The notes under the pieces are model-generated. The model was given only the letters and a program-made list of their open reading frames with translations, had not been told where the DNA came from and did not search any database. A DNA stretch of 64,000 bases from Avidesulfovibrio sp964369685 (GTDB lineage Bacteria > Desulfobacterota > Desulfovibrionia > Desulfovibrionales > Desulfovibrionaceae): contig CAYJFB010000002.1 of NCBI GenBank assembly GCA_964369685.1, positions 142,216 to 206,215 on the forward strand, read 5' to 3'. Both the position numbers and the translations under genes were made by a program. Below, piece after piece: positions 53,099 through 62,482 of this stretch; positions within the stretch are counted from its first letter, which is position 1, and every line of letters starts with the position of its first letter.

Positions 53099-55093
53099 AT
53101 GTCCACCTTTTCTGTGACCACCCCCATCTATTATGTCAACGCTCAACCGCACCTCGGCCATGCATACACAACCATCGTTGCCGACTGTTGGACGCGCTAC
53201 CATCAACTACTCGGAGACAAAACCTGGTTTCTGACAGGTACCGACGAACACGGCGATAAAATCGTTAAAGCCGCAGAAGCCGCCGGAGAAAGCCCTCAAG
53301 CCTTTGTTGACCGTGTCAGCCACATGTTTCGCGATCTTTGGCCGCGCCTGCAAGTGCGCAATAACCAATTTGTACGCACCACAGACGAAAAACATAAAAC
53401 CGCCGTACAAGCCTTTTTACAACGTGTCTACGACGCGGGAGACATCTATTACGGTGAATTCGGCGGACACTACTGCACAGGCTGTGAACGCTTTTATACA
53501 GAAAAAGAACTCGAAAACGGTCTGTGCCCCCAACACCAAACCAAACCCGAATTTATCGAAGAAAAAAACTATTTCTTCAAAATGTCAAAATATCTTCCAT
53601 GGTTGAAAGAGCATCTGCAAGCCAATCCCGATTTTATCCGCCCCGAACGCTATCGCAATGAAGTCTTGGCCATGATTGAGGGCGGCGTGCTTGAAGATTT
53701 GTGTATTTCTCGTCCGAAAAGCCGCTTAACATGGGGCATTGAATTGCCTTTTGACAAAGATTATGTCTGTTATGTGTGGTTTGACGCCTTGCTGAACTAC
53801 ATTTCTGCCTTGGATTGGCCAAACGGCGATGCCTACAACACCTTCTGGCCCAGTGAACACCTCGTTGCCAAAGACATTTTAAAACCCCACGGCGTCTTTT
53901 GGCCAACCATGCTCAAATCAGCCGAATTGCCTTTGTTCAAACACCTGAACGTTCACGGTTACTGGCTCTCACGCAATGCAAAAATGTCGAAATCATTGGG
54001 TAATGCCGTTGAACCATTGGATTTAATTCAGTTATATGGTTTAGATGTGTTTCGTTATTTCTTGCTACGCGAGATGCATTTCGGTTCGGACGCCACCTTT
54101 TCCGAAGACGCCTTGGTCACGCGTTTAAATGCCGATCTGGCCAATGATTTGGGGAATTTGTTCAGTCGTGTACTCTCAATGAACACCAAATATTTTTCGG
54201 GCGCAGTGCCACCGCTCGGCACATTGAACGACGATGACAAACAGTTGACGGAGCTCGCCGAGAACGCCGTACAAAATTACACACAACTCTTTGGTGAAAT
54301 CCGTTTTTCTTACGCACTTGAAAGCCTCTGGGAACTTGTGCGTGCCCTGAACAAATATATTGACAGCCAAGCCCCATGGGCATTGTTTAAAGCTGAAGAA
54401 ACAGAACGCCTCGGCACGGTATTGCGCTTGACGTTGGAATGTATGCGTAAGGTGGCTTGCTGTCTGTGGCCAATTATGCCGAGTGCTGCCGCAAACATGT
54501 TGCAACAATTAGGCTTGGAAGCCGACGAAGCCCGTGCACCCATCAGCGATTTACACAGCGAACCCACACGCTGGAATCAGTTGCCTGAAGGGTGTGTGCT
54601 TGCTGCGGCATCAAACATGTTTCCGCGTGTAGAATTACCCAAAGAAACAAACGAAACTTCAAAAGAAACAAAACCCAAAAAACAAAAAACAACACCAAAA
54701 GACAACGCCCCTTCACCCGCAACACAACCTGCAGACAAAAACACCGCTGACAACAGCGACAAGAGCAATACTATCGCCTTTGAAGATTTTCAAAAACTCG
54801 ATCTGCGTGTGGGCACGGTACAAAGTTGTACACAACACCCCAATGCCGACAAACTGCTGGTTTTTGCTGTGGATCTCGGTGAAGAAGAACCACGGCAGAT
54901 CCTTTCCGGTATTGCAGAATTCTTTAAACCCGAAGACCTTGTGGGCAAACAAGTGTGTGTTGTCACTAATTTGGCGCCGCGTAAGATCCGTGGTCTTGTT
55001 TCTCAAGGCATGATTTTATCGGCAGAGAGCGATGGCGTACTCAAGCTATTGACCTCTGACGGTGTTGTGCGCCAAGGAAGCAAAATTTCATAG
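53099..55093 (+). CDS. metG: Methionyl-tRNA synthetase
   Basis: A 664-residue class I synthetase charging tRNA(Met). The HIGH-like motif is HLGH in NAQPHLGHAYTT, a zinc-knob-like pair of CxxC/CxxH sites lies in CTGCERFYTEKELENGLCPQ, and the KMSKS loop reads NAKMSKSLGNAVEP. An anticodon-binding helical domain (about 360-510) and a Lys/Thr/Pro-rich linker (about 515-560) lead to a C-terminal tRNA-binding EMAP-like domain (FQKLDLRVGTVQSC to the end). GAAGGA precedes ATG 53099. Confidence 0.96.
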   Translation: MSTFSVTTPIYYVNAQPHLGHAYTTIVADCWTRYHQLLGDKTWFLTGTDEHGDKIVKAAEAAGESPQAFVDRVSHMFRDLWPRLQVRNNQFVRTTDEKHKTAVQAFLQRVYDAGDIYYGEFGGHYCTGCERFYTEKELENGLCPQHQTKPEFIEEKNYFFKMSKYLPWLKEHLQANPDFIRPERYRNEVLAMIEGGVLEDLCISRPKSRLTWGIELPFDKDYVCYVWFDALLNYISALDWPNGDAYNTFWPSEHLVAKDILKPHGVFWPTMLKSAELPLFKHLNVHGYWLSRNAKMSKSLGNAVEPLDLIQLYGLDVFRYFLLREMHFGSDATFSEDALVTRLNADLANDLGNLFSRVLSMNTKYFSGAVPPLGTLNDDDKQLTELAENAVQNYTQLFGEIRFSYALESLWELVRALNKYIDSQAPWALFKAEETERLGTVLRLTLECMRKVACCLWPIMPSAAANMLQQLGLEADEARAPISDLHSEPTRWNQLPEGCVLAAASNMFPRVELPKETNETSKETKPKKQKTTPKDNAPSPATQPADKNTADNSDKSNTIAFEDFQKLDLRVGTVQSCTQHPNADKLLVFAVDLGEEEPRQILSGIAEFFKPEDLVGKQVCVVTNLAPRKIRGLVSQGMILSAESDGVLKLLTSDGVVRQGSKIS

Positions 55094-55201
55094 GCACTCT
55101 TTGGGAACGCTCACAACATCTTTTGATGAGAAAACTTCATACTCTTATGAAGAAATATGACCTTTCTGCCTGAATCACATTGACAGAACAATAAAAACAA
55201 C

Positions 55202-55239
55202 ACCGCGTTTTTGACTCATACATGACTCAAAAACGCGGT
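55202..55239 (-). terminator. Terminator between metG and the MotE-like gene
   Basis: ACCGCGTTTTTGA (55202-55214) pairs with TCAAAAACGCGGT (55227-55239), with further partial pairing towards the loop. On the minus strand it is followed by GTTGTTTTTATT, so it mainly serves the MotE-like gene; the plus-strand flank lacks a T-run. Confidence 0.75.
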
Positions 55240-55290
55240 AAAAACAGATCACCTGCAAACATTGTTTTGATTTTATTGTATTGTTTTGAT

Positions 55291-56031
55291 TTATTGTAAT
55301 TGGGTTTTACTGAGCAGCTCAGAAAGCACGGCCGCAGGTTCAGCCGCCATATAAGAAAAGATTTGCCCGGCTTGTTTGCTGCGCATGCCTGCCAAAATCT
55401 TGACAGCAATGCTTTCATCCAACGTGGCGAGGACTTGTGCGGCTTTTTTGGCTTTCATATTCGAATAGACGTCAATGAGATGTTTCAATTTTTCGTCTTG
55501 TATATTGCCTGCATCTTGCAACATACCTGAGATGCGCCCTTCAAGGGTATGCAATTCTTCCAATCTGGATTGCATTTGTTGTTGCAGAGTCAAGAGTTCT
55601 TGTTCGCGGCGGTTGAGTTCTTCTTGTCTGCGCTGTGCGGAGTCTTGCGGCACAAACGAATCAAGCCTCGGAGCCGGTGCGAGAGCCTGTTGCGGCTGAT
55701 CGGGTCTTGGCTCGTGTTGCGGTAAAGGAGCGGCTTGATTTTGTAGATTGTTTGGTAAGGGAACCAAGGTTGGTCTTGCATAGTCGGGTTGTTGGGCAAA
55801 TGGCGATGGTTGGCGTTGCCCACGAACCTGTGGTGCGGGCGGTACGGCAATCGGCGCTATTTCTGCGGCATGAGCTGTGACAGCACCCAACTCACCGACA
55901 CCTGAATGATCGTTGAAAGATAAAAACAATACCGTGCCAAGCAAACCGACTTTGCACAATCCAATGGCCAAAACCCACTGACAAGTTCTAGAAAGCAGGG
56001 ATTTTGTAGCGAATCGCGGCTGTTTCATCAT
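55291..56031 (-). CDS. MotE-like / MgtE-N-domain flagellar protein
   Basis: A 246-residue protein. A membrane or signal segment lies near residues 15-35 (VLAIGLCKVGLLGTVLFLSF). A Pro/Gln-rich periplasmic spacer (about 60-130), a coiled coil (RRQEELNRREQELLTLQQQM) and a C-terminal MgtE intracellular-N-like helical domain (VYSNMKAKKAAQVLATLDES, AVKILAGMRSKQAGQIF) follow. Proteins of this layout beside fliJ act as MotE, a periplasmic stator chaperone for MotC in alpha-proteobacteria, or as related motor parts. ATG 56031 has AGGAG 10 nt upstream and overlaps the end of fliJ by 44 bases. Confidence 0.78.
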   Translation of the reverse strand: MMKQPRFATKSLLSRTCQWVLAIGLCKVGLLGTVLFLSFNDHSGVGELGAVTAHAAEIAPIAVPPAPQVRGQRQPSPFAQQPDYARPTLVPLPNNLQNQAAPLPQHEPRPDQPQQALAPAPRLDSFVPQDSAQRRQEELNRREQELLTLQQQMQSRLEELHTLEGRISGMLQDAGNIQDEKLKHLIDVYSNMKAKKAAQVLATLDESIAVKILAGMRSKQAGQIFSYMAAEPAAVLSELLSKTQLQ

Positions 56032-56428
56032 AGCTGCGCAGCTCCTTGAGTTTTTCCTCGGCAACGTGACGTGCCGCTTGTTTTTCTTTTAACTTTTCAA
56101 GAACTTTCTCTTCTTTGGCTCGAAGAATCAGTTCTGCTTGCATGGCATCACGGTGTTCGGTCAGTGTTTGTAAACGCGATTTAGTTTCTGCGGCATCGCT
56201 GCGCAAACCGCGTACAAAATGTTCCAAAAGCCAACGTTCGCCGATGTCCAAAACAGCGTTGCCGTATAAACGTTCTTCCGTTTCTATAATCATGGCATCG
56301 AGTTCGTCGGCTCTGTTTTTTTCTCGGGTCAAGTTGGCTTGGGCATGACCGAGGGCTATTTGAGCTTGCTGTTTGCGTTGTTCTCGATAATCAAGAACTT
56401 GTTGCAATCCAAAACGAAAAGGGGGCAT
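55988..56428 (-). CDS. fliJ: Flagellar export protein FliJ
   Basis: A 146-residue, fully coiled-coil protein of FliJ size. It starts with PPFRFGLQQVLDYREQRKQQ, the usual FliJ opening, and is rich in Glu/Arg/Leu heptads throughout. FliJ sits in the flagellar export ATPase (FliHIJ) and handles chaperones. AAGGATG precedes ATG 56428. fliI, often upstream, is not here; rodA lies divergently. Confidence 0.82.
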   Translation of the reverse strand: MPPFRFGLQQVLDYREQRKQQAQIALGHAQANLTREKNRADELDAMIIETEERLYGNAVLDIGERWLLEHFVRGLRSDAAETKSRLQTLTEHRDAMQAELILRAKEEKVLEKLKEKQAARHVAEEKLKELRSYDETAAIRYKIPAF

Positions 56429-56709
56429 GCCACATCCTTTTGTTATGTTGTCGAGGGCTATTCGCTACACATGCCCGTTTGTCAAAATTCAGACAACAAT
56501 GCATCATATGTTACTAAACTGCAAAGAGTGTTCCAAGAACTTTGAAGACTGCCACCTCTCAACATTCAATGACATGGCTGGAACGTGTTCAAAGCGTTTA
56601 TATTGCACAGGCTCTCAAAAAAGATCACCTCATCGTGTCAGACTGTTTTTGTCCGTCATTTTTTAACCTTAAACATTCGTGTCCTCATATGGCACATAGA
56701 TAATGTATT

Positions 56710-57819
56710 ATGCTGATAGATCGTCGATTGCTTACTCACCTCAATTGGGGACTGCTTGGTTGCTTGCTTTTGCTTTTTGGCGTTGGCGTACTGAACTTGT
56801 ATTCAGCCAGCGGCACACGGCTTGAAGACGGTTTATCTGTAGCCTCATTTTATCATCGCCAATTGATTTGGGGTGCAATGGGTGTGGTTGTCATGATTGT
56901 TTGCATGGTCTTTGATTATCGCCAACTGCAAAGTTTTGCTCTTATTTTTTTCCTCATTGCTTTGGTTGCCTTGATGCTTGTGCCGATTATGGGTAAAACG
57001 GTGTATGGTGCCAAGCGCTGGTTGGATTTGGGCTTTTTTAATCTTCAGCCCAGCGAAATGGCAAAGCTTGCCGTGTTGATCTTGGGTGCCAGAGTTTTGG
57101 CGTTGGATAGCGCAACCTTAAATTGGACACAGTTATTTCGTGTGGCTCTGGTAGGATTCATTCCTGCCGGCTTTATTGTTTTTCAGCCTGATTTGGGAAC
57201 GGCGTTGACAGTTTTAGCCATTTTGGGCGGCATGATTTTGTATCATGGTGTGCAACTGCGGGTACTCAAAGGCTGTTTGCTTGCGTTGTTGCCGTTATTG
57301 CCGTTGAGCTGGTTTTTCTTGCGAGATTATCAAAAGCAACGCATCCTCACCTTTCTTGATCCCACAAAAGATCCACAAGGTTCGGGATACCACATCATTC
57401 AATCACAAATCGCCATCGGTTCAGGCGAATTTTGGGGCAAAGGCTTTTTACAAGGCACACAAAGCCAATTACGATTTTTACCCGAAAAACATACCGATTT
57501 TGCCATCGCCGTCTTTGGTGAAGAATGGGGCTTTATGGGATGTCTTTTGCTGTTAACACTCTTTTGTTTATTTTTACTGAGTATCTTTACCACGGTACGC
57601 GATGCAAAAGATCGCTTCGGCAGCACATTGGCGGCGGGCATTTTCATTTATTTCTTTTGGCAAATTCTCATCAATACAGGTATGGTTTTGGGACTCATGC
57701 CTGTGGTGGGCATTCCTTTGCCGTTTATGAGTTACGGCGGCAGTGCCATGCTAGTGAATTTTGCGTTGGTTGGTCTTGTTTTGAATGTTTCCATGCGTCG
57801 TTTTGTCTTTAAAAGTTGA
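56710..57819 (+). CDS. rodA: Rod-shape peptidoglycan polymerase RodA
   Basis: A 369-residue SEDS-family glycosyltransferase that polymerises lipid II along the side wall with PBP2. About ten membrane helices. Signature segments are NLYSASGT, GAKRWLDLGFFNLQPSEMAKLA, FQPDLGTALTVLAILGG (with the essential Asp), GSGYHIIQSQIAIGSGEFWGKG and PLPFMSYGGSAMLVNFALVG. The LQPSE and GLMPVVGIPLPF wording is closer to RodA than FtsW. The ribosome site is weak. mreC and mrdA are not in the window. Confidence 0.93.
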   Translation: MLIDRRLLTHLNWGLLGCLLLLFGVGVLNLYSASGTRLEDGLSVASFYHRQLIWGAMGVVVMIVCMVFDYRQLQSFALIFFLIALVALMLVPIMGKTVYGAKRWLDLGFFNLQPSEMAKLAVLILGARVLALDSATLNWTQLFRVALVGFIPAGFIVFQPDLGTALTVLAILGGMILYHGVQLRVLKGCLLALLPLLPLSWFFLRDYQKQRILTFLDPTKDPQGSGYHIIQSQIAIGSGEFWGKGFLQGTQSQLRFLPEKHTDFAIAVFGEEWGFMGCLLLLTLFCLFLLSIFTTVRDAKDRFGSTLAAGIFIYFFWQILINTGMVLGLMPVVGIPLPFMSYGGSAMLVNFALVGLVLNVSMRRFVFKS

Positions 57820-57831
57820 GGGCTGTTTGCA

Positions 57832-58650
57832 ATGATCACCACAGATTTACACACACACACCGTACATTCTCACGGTGCCGACACGGTCAAGGAAATGTTT
57901 CTGGCAGCACAGGCGTGTGGTTTGCGTCGATTGGGTTTTTCCGAACATTCTCCACGTCCTTTGGGGTACGATTATCCTCAAGAGTACCGAGAACAACTGA
58001 CAAAAAGTTTTCCCATCTATCTTGCCGATGTGCAAGCCTTGCGCTCAACCAAAGGCACACTTGAAGTGTTACTTGGTCTTGAAATTGATTGGCTTGAAAA
58101 AGAACGACCTTTTATAGATGCCGTCATCAATGCCGAACCATATGATTATCTGCTCGGTGCGGTGCATTTTTTAGGCACATGGGGCTTTGACGCGACCCCT
58201 GCCGATTGGGACGCATTGGACGATGAAGCCTGTTTCCAACACTATCACGACTATTTTCTGACTCTCACTGCCATGGCGCAAAGCGGTGTGGCACAGATGG
58301 CGGCACATCCCGATATCATTAAAATTTTTAGCATCGATCGTTTCAACGCCTGGCTTTCCGGCGATCATTTAGATCTGGTTCGCGACGCGCTTGTTGCCAT
58401 CCGCGACAACAAGATGAGTATGGAAGTGTCTGCGGCGGGGTTACGCAAACCGTGTGCAGAAATTTACCCGGGACCTATGATCATGCAACTTGCCGCCGAT
58501 CTTCGCGTTCCGATTCATTTTGCCTCAGACGCACATTGTACCGCACATTTGGGTTGGAAATTTTCGGAATTGGCCACATATGCTGCCTCGTTCGGATATC
58601 AAACAAGCCGCTACTACAGAGACAAACAACCCTACGAAATACTCTTCTAG
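57832..58650 (+). CDS. PHP-type histidinol phosphatase (HisJ/HisK family)
   Basis: A 272-residue metal-dependent phosphatase of the PHP superfamily. Metal ligands are seen in TDLHTHTVHSHGAD, RLGFSEHSPR, LLGLEIDWL, LLGAVHFLG, QMAAHPDIIKIF and HFASDAHC, the standard order for HisK/HisJ histidinol-phosphatases that make histidinol from histidinol phosphate. The length is that of the Bacillus-type enzyme. It is 12 bp after rodA. A different phosphoester substrate cannot be excluded. Confidence 0.85.
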   Translation: MITTDLHTHTVHSHGADTVKEMFLAAQACGLRRLGFSEHSPRPLGYDYPQEYREQLTKSFPIYLADVQALRSTKGTLEVLLGLEIDWLEKERPFIDAVINAEPYDYLLGAVHFLGTWGFDATPADWDALDDEACFQHYHDYFLTLTAMAQSGVAQMAAHPDIIKIFSIDRFNAWLSGDHLDLVRDALVAIRDNKMSMEVSAAGLRKPCAEIYPGPMIMQLAADLRVPIHFASDAHCTAHLGWKFSELATYAASFGYQTSRYYRDKQPYEILF

Positions 58651-58712
58651 AAACGGCGTCTAAAAAGTAGCTTTGGCTCTTGTGCTTTGTTGTATCTATT
58701 CATGCGCTCTGC

Positions 58713-59507
58713 CTATTGCAACAATAACTGTATTTCAAAAGGAGCAGGCTTATGCGTAATTTTTTCTTCAAGTATCTCACATAAAATAAACATATTTCCC
58801 GCAAGATATCGTTCATGTGAGTGATATTTTTCTAAGGCGTCGAAAAAACATCTATCTTCAAAACATTCACATAAAAATTCTGCTTTGGGTATGACGACAA
58901 TATCGGAATGGTCTTTTTGAAAAAACTTTGGCTTTTGAATTTCTACAAAATATTTCACCCGTGGGCGTCCTTCTTTTAAGTAAAAACACAAACCTTGATT
59001 GACAGATAAAGCAAAGCCTTTTTTTAACGCTATGTTATAAAGACCAGTGAGTTTTGTCCAATAATCTTCATGTGTCCCAAACGCCTCAAGTTCGAAGGTG
59101 GTGAGAAAATATCTCTGAGGTATCTGCTTTGTGTAAGCGCGTTTTTGCTGTGAGCTCTTCTCAAAGTCGCTAAACTGCTCAAAAGCAGACTGTAAAAAGT
59201 AGAGTTTTTGCTCAATTTCATTTTGTACTTGCAAAGCTTTGGCTTTAGCATCAACTATCATCTGCTTTGCATCAATACTTTCACCCTCAAGCATGTAGTT
59301 TTTGAAATTTTTCAAAGGAATACCCAACGCCACGCAAAGAATAATAATATCAAGCACAATTATTTGATTTTTTGAATAATATCTATACTTTGTTTCAGGA
59401 TTTATATACGCAGGCACTAATATTCCCAAATCATCATAATGGCGCAAAGCCCTATGACTCACCCCTTTCATTGCAACCACTTCACCAATGGATAAATATT
59501 TTTCCAT
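58713..59507 (-). CDS. MerR-family regulator with effector-binding domain
   Basis: A 264-residue regulator. The N-terminal MerR helix-turn-helix is complete (YLSIGEVVAMKGVSHRALRHYDDLGIL, with RYYSKNQI as wing). A coiled-coil linker (about 75-115) and a C-terminal GyrI/BmrR-like ligand domain (about 120-264, PQRYFLTTFELEAF) follow. The domain layout is that of BmrR/BltR-type multidrug sensors. It faces the MATE exporter at 59617 across a promoter with the 19-bp spacer that MerR proteins act on. Codon use is A+T rich compared with the core genes. Confidence 0.85.
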   Translation of the reverse strand: MEKYLSIGEVVAMKGVSHRALRHYDDLGILVPAYINPETKYRYYSKNQIIVLDIIILCVALGIPLKNFKNYMLEGESIDAKQMIVDAKAKALQVQNEIEQKLYFLQSAFEQFSDFEKSSQQKRAYTKQIPQRYFLTTFELEAFGTHEDYWTKLTGLYNIALKKGFALSVNQGLCFYLKEGRPRVKYFVEIQKPKFFQKDHSDIVVIPKAEFLCECFEDRCFFDALEKYHSHERYLAGNMFILCEILEEKITHKPAPFEIQLLLQ

Positions 59508-59522
59508 TCTTCACCTTTTTGA

Positions 59523-59553
59523 TTGACTCTCACATTATGTCATACTTTATAGT
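59523..59553 (+). promoter_or_regulatory. MerR-type promoter (19-bp spacer) for the MATE exporter
   Basis: TTGACT (59523-59528) and TATAGT (59548-59553) are exactly 19 bp apart, the lengthened spacer typical of MerR-activated promoters. The spacer is flanked by TCAC...GTGA half-sites. It lies between the divergent MerR gene and the exporter, about 60 bp from the exporter start. Confidence 0.65.
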
Positions 59554-59616
59554 GAACATAAGACCTCTCTTCTTTTGAGTAAAGAAAGATCTTTTAGTAA
59601 AAGGAGTTCACTACTT

Positions 59617-60978
59617 ATGATTAAAACGATCACTTTTAAGAATGTCCTTACATTCACGCTGCCAAGTATTTCTATGATGATTTTCATGTCAGTGTATACC
59701 ATGGTTGACGGTATTTTTGTGGCTAACCTCATCAGTACACATGCTCTTTCAGCCCTAAACATCATTTTGCCTATAATTACGGTTTTTATAGCTGTCGGAA
59801 CAATGCTTGGTACAGGGGGCAATGCAATTTGTGCACGGCTTTTGGGTGAAGGAAAGTCGCGCAATGCCAAGGAAAAATTTACTCTTTTTTGTATCACAGG
59901 TTTCGGTATAGGGGTACTGCTTGCTTTATTTACACAAATATTTTTGCAAGAGATATTAAATGTCCTTGGTGCCAATGAGGAAACATATCAATATTGCTAT
60001 GATTACCTTGTTATACTATCTATTTTTGCACCTTGTGCCATTTTACAAACTATTTTTGAAAATGCCATGATTGCTTCCGGTAAACCTAAATTTGCCCTTT
60101 TAGCACTTGTGGTTGGTGGCATGACAAACCTCATTTTAGATTATGTATTTATCGTGTATGTTGGCATGGGTATGCAAGGAGTCGCTTTGGCTACCGGCTT
60201 AGGATTTTCTCTACCTACTCTTATGGGCATATACTTTTTCTCTACTAAAAAAGAACATAAAACTCTGCATTTTATGGCTTTTACGTTGGATATAAAGTCT
60301 ATTTTTACAGCTTGCGGTAATGGTTTATCAGAGATGGTAACCCATTTAGCTACAGGTGTGACTACATATTTATTCAATATAACCATGCTGAAAATGGCAG
60401 GGAGTGATGGCATAGCCGCCATTACTGTGGTGCTTTATGCGCAATTGCTCATAAATACATTTTTTATTGGTTTTTCCGTTGGTATTGCTCCTGTAATTAG
60501 CTTCTATTTTGGAGCCATGAATAAGTCACGCTTAAGAAAACTATTTACTATTTGTATTAAATTTATTGGCGTAAGCTCCGTTGCTCTTGTGTGTATATCT
60601 TTTCTCATCAATGAAACCATCGCCGGTATATTTTTAGAGAGAGGAACAAAGGCTTATGAGCTTACAGTGCACGGCTTTTATCTCTTTTCTATAGGTTTTC
60701 TTTTTTCAGGCATAAATATCTTTGCATCAGGACTTTTTACGGCATATTCCAATGGTAAAGTATCGGCATTTATCTCCTTTTTACGCACTTTTGTATTTAT
60801 TTCTCTGGCAATCCTTACTTTGCCGCAGTTTATGGGCTTAAACGGTGTGTGGCTTGCTGTTCCTATAGCTGAATTTCTGGCTTTTTTTATGTCAGTTTAC
60901 TTTTTTAATGCACACAAAAAAACTTATATGTACGATAATACGCCTAGAATAGCAGGGAAAGCATTGCTCCTTGCTTAG
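59617..60978 (+). CDS. MATE-family multidrug/cation exporter
   Basis: A 453-residue inner-membrane antiporter with twelve predicted helices in two halves. The N-terminal half shows SISMMIFMSVYTMVDGIFVA and GTGGNAICARLLGEGK, and the second half starts near residue 230 (GNGLSEMVTHLATGVTTYLF). These fit the DinF/MepA branch (Na+ or H+ coupled drug export). AAGGAG 10 nt upstream decides ATG 59617 over an earlier in-frame start. It is probably induced by the MerR regulator encoded opposite. A terminator follows. Confidence 0.88.
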   Translation: MIKTITFKNVLTFTLPSISMMIFMSVYTMVDGIFVANLISTHALSALNIILPIITVFIAVGTMLGTGGNAICARLLGEGKSRNAKEKFTLFCITGFGIGVLLALFTQIFLQEILNVLGANEETYQYCYDYLVILSIFAPCAILQTIFENAMIASGKPKFALLALVVGGMTNLILDYVFIVYVGMGMQGVALATGLGFSLPTLMGIYFFSTKKEHKTLHFMAFTLDIKSIFTACGNGLSEMVTHLATGVTTYLFNITMLKMAGSDGIAAITVVLYAQLLINTFFIGFSVGIAPVISFYFGAMNKSRLRKLFTICIKFIGVSSVALVCISFLINETIAGIFLERGTKAYELTVHGFYLFSIGFLFSGINIFASGLFTAYSNGKVSAFISFLRTFVFISLAILTLPQFMGLNGVWLAVPIAEFLAFFMSVYFFNAHKKTYMYDNTPRIAGKALLLA

Positions 60979-60993
60979 CCTTTTACAGTAATG

Positions 60994-61039
60994 AAAGCGT
61001 GTTGACATACGACAAGCATGTGAACACGCTTTATTTTTT
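60994..61039 (+). terminator. Rho-independent terminator of the MATE gene
   Basis: AAAGCGTGTT (60994-61003) pairs with AACACGCTTT (61023-61032), with extra inner pairing (ACAT/ATGT), and is followed by ATTTTTTTG. Confidence 0.75.
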
Positions 61040-61069
61040 TGAAAGTCAACACACGCTTTGCTCGTTTTC

Positions 61070-61420
61070 TTACTCTACACAGGCAGGATTTGTCAAAATG
61101 AACCGTTCATCAACATTTTTCTCACCCCATTCACACATAAGCTCAAGGATAGGCATAAGTGTTAAGCCTTTATCTGTAATAGAATATTCTACCCGAGGAG
61201 GAATTTCACTAAAGCTTTGACGCAAAATGAGGCCGTCAACTTCCAATTCTCTTAATTGATTGGTCAGAGTTTTTTGTGAAATGCCTTTAACATCTCGCAT
61301 AAGATCTTTAAAACGCTTTGTGCCATCTTCTGCAAGCATATATAAAATCAGTGGTTTACATTTTCCGCCTATCATTTTAAGCGTCACTTCAATTTCAGAA
61401 GCCACCACTATTTTTTCCAT
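61070..61420 (-). CDS. HxlR-family transcriptional regulator
   Basis: A 116-residue winged-helix regulator. Family marks are GGKCKPLILYML (GGKWK is usual), GISQKTLTNQLRELEVDGLILR and PPRVEYSITDKGLTL. The Cys in place of the common Trp is notable, since HxlR proteins such as YodB and HypR sense electrophiles and oxidants through a Cys, though at other positions. It faces the SDR and iron-sulfur flavoprotein genes and most likely controls them. AGGAAGG precedes its ATG (61420). Confidence 0.88.
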   Translation of the reverse strand: MEKIVVASEIEVTLKMIGGKCKPLILYMLAEDGTKRFKDLMRDVKGISQKTLTNQLRELEVDGLILRQSFSEIPPRVEYSITDKGLTLMPILELMCEWGEKNVDERFILTNPACVE

Positions 61421-61589
61421 TAGTCACCTTCCTTTCTCTAAGAGAAAACAACGTACCTTATTGACAAGCATTTTTTATAAAAGTAAAAAATACATAAATA
61501 GTATTTTTTACTATAATAGAAAAAAAGGCAATAGTGCTTGAGATTACTTGATTGATAAGCCCCTTTTAACTGTACTCTTGGAGAGCATA

Positions 61590-62312
61590 ATGAAAAAACT
61601 CGTTGTTATTACCGGTGCCAGTTCCGGTTTTGGTAAAGTCTTGGCAAAACAGTTCAGCGCAGCAGGGCATCCCCTCTTGCTTCTTGCTCGCAGAGTTGAG
61701 CTTGTCGAAGCCATGAACTTGCCGAACACCATATGTAAAAAAGTAGATGTGACCAATAAGGCAGAATTTGCAAGTGCCGTGCACCAAGCCGAAGAAACAT
61801 ACGGCAAAACCGATTTACTGATCAACAATGCCGGCGTCATGATGCTCGGCAGTCTAGAAGACCAAGATACAGCAGAATGGAAAACCATGCTTGATACCAA
61901 TGTACTTGGTGTCATGAACGGTATGCAGATTGTTATGGCTGATATGAAGAAACAACAATACGGTACAATTATTAACGTATCGTCCATTGCAGGGGTTAAA
62001 GCTTTTGGTAATCATGCAGCCTATTGCGCTTCAAAATACGGCGTAGTCGGACTCAGCGAGGTAGCCAGAGAGGAACTGGCTCCGTATAATGTTCGTGTTA
62101 TTACCATCTGCCCCGGCGCTGTTGCCACAGAACTTTTAGAGCATACCACAAATCCTGATATTATTAAAGGATATAAGGAATGGACAAAAGCCGTCGGTGC
62201 TACCAATATTAGCGCTGAAGACGTGGCCACAACCATCAAATTTGCCTACGATATGCCACAAGGTGTGTGCTTACGCCACATTCAATTGGCTGACACTAAG
62301 CAAAATGTTTAA
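61590..62312 (+). CDS. Short-chain dehydrogenase/reductase (SDR)
   Basis: A 240-residue classical SDR. Cofactor loop TGASSGFG, NNAGVM, catalytic Ser in INVSSIAG and YCASK (Tyr and Lys) are all present. Residues LLARR after the second strand favour NADPH. It reduces a carbonyl or oxidises an alcohol of unknown identity. GGAGAG precedes ATG 61590, 14 codons after the first in-frame ATG, which lacks a site. It is opposite the HxlR regulator and upstream of the flavoprotein at 62483, a usual electrophile-response arrangement. Confidence 0.88.
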   Translation: MKKLVVITGASSGFGKVLAKQFSAAGHPLLLLARRVELVEAMNLPNTICKKVDVTNKAEFASAVHQAEETYGKTDLLINNAGVMMLGSLEDQDTAEWKTMLDTNVLGVMNGMQIVMADMKKQQYGTIINVSSIAGVKAFGNHAAYCASKYGVVGLSEVAREELAPYNVRVITICPGAVATELLEHTTNPDIIKGYKEWTKAVGATNISAEDVATTIKFAYDMPQGVCLRHIQLADTKQNV

Positions 62313-62317
62313 CAGTC

Positions 62318-62353
62318 TTTGTCGTCTCTACTCACAAAAAGATAGACGACAAA
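62318..62353. repeat. 10-bp inverted repeat after the SDR gene
   Basis: TTTGTCGTCT (62318-62327) and AGACGACAAA (62344-62353) are exact complements around a 16-nt loop. There is no T-run on the plus strand, so it is a possible processing site or inefficient terminator. Confidence 0.45.
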
Positions 62354-62482
62354 ATCCCTGAGGGTTTTGCGCAATAAAGTCGGCGTACATGCACGAAAAA
62401 TGCGGTTTTTTTGTGAACGAGCTTGTAAAAGAACCAATCTAATACGATTCGCTGTTTTTGCAATGAATCATGAGGAATCTTT

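Noticed and set aside
56427..56666. Cys-rich small frame between fliJ and rodA
   Set aside because: CxxC-like spacing caught the eye, but there is no ribosome site and the frame starts within the fliJ promoter region.
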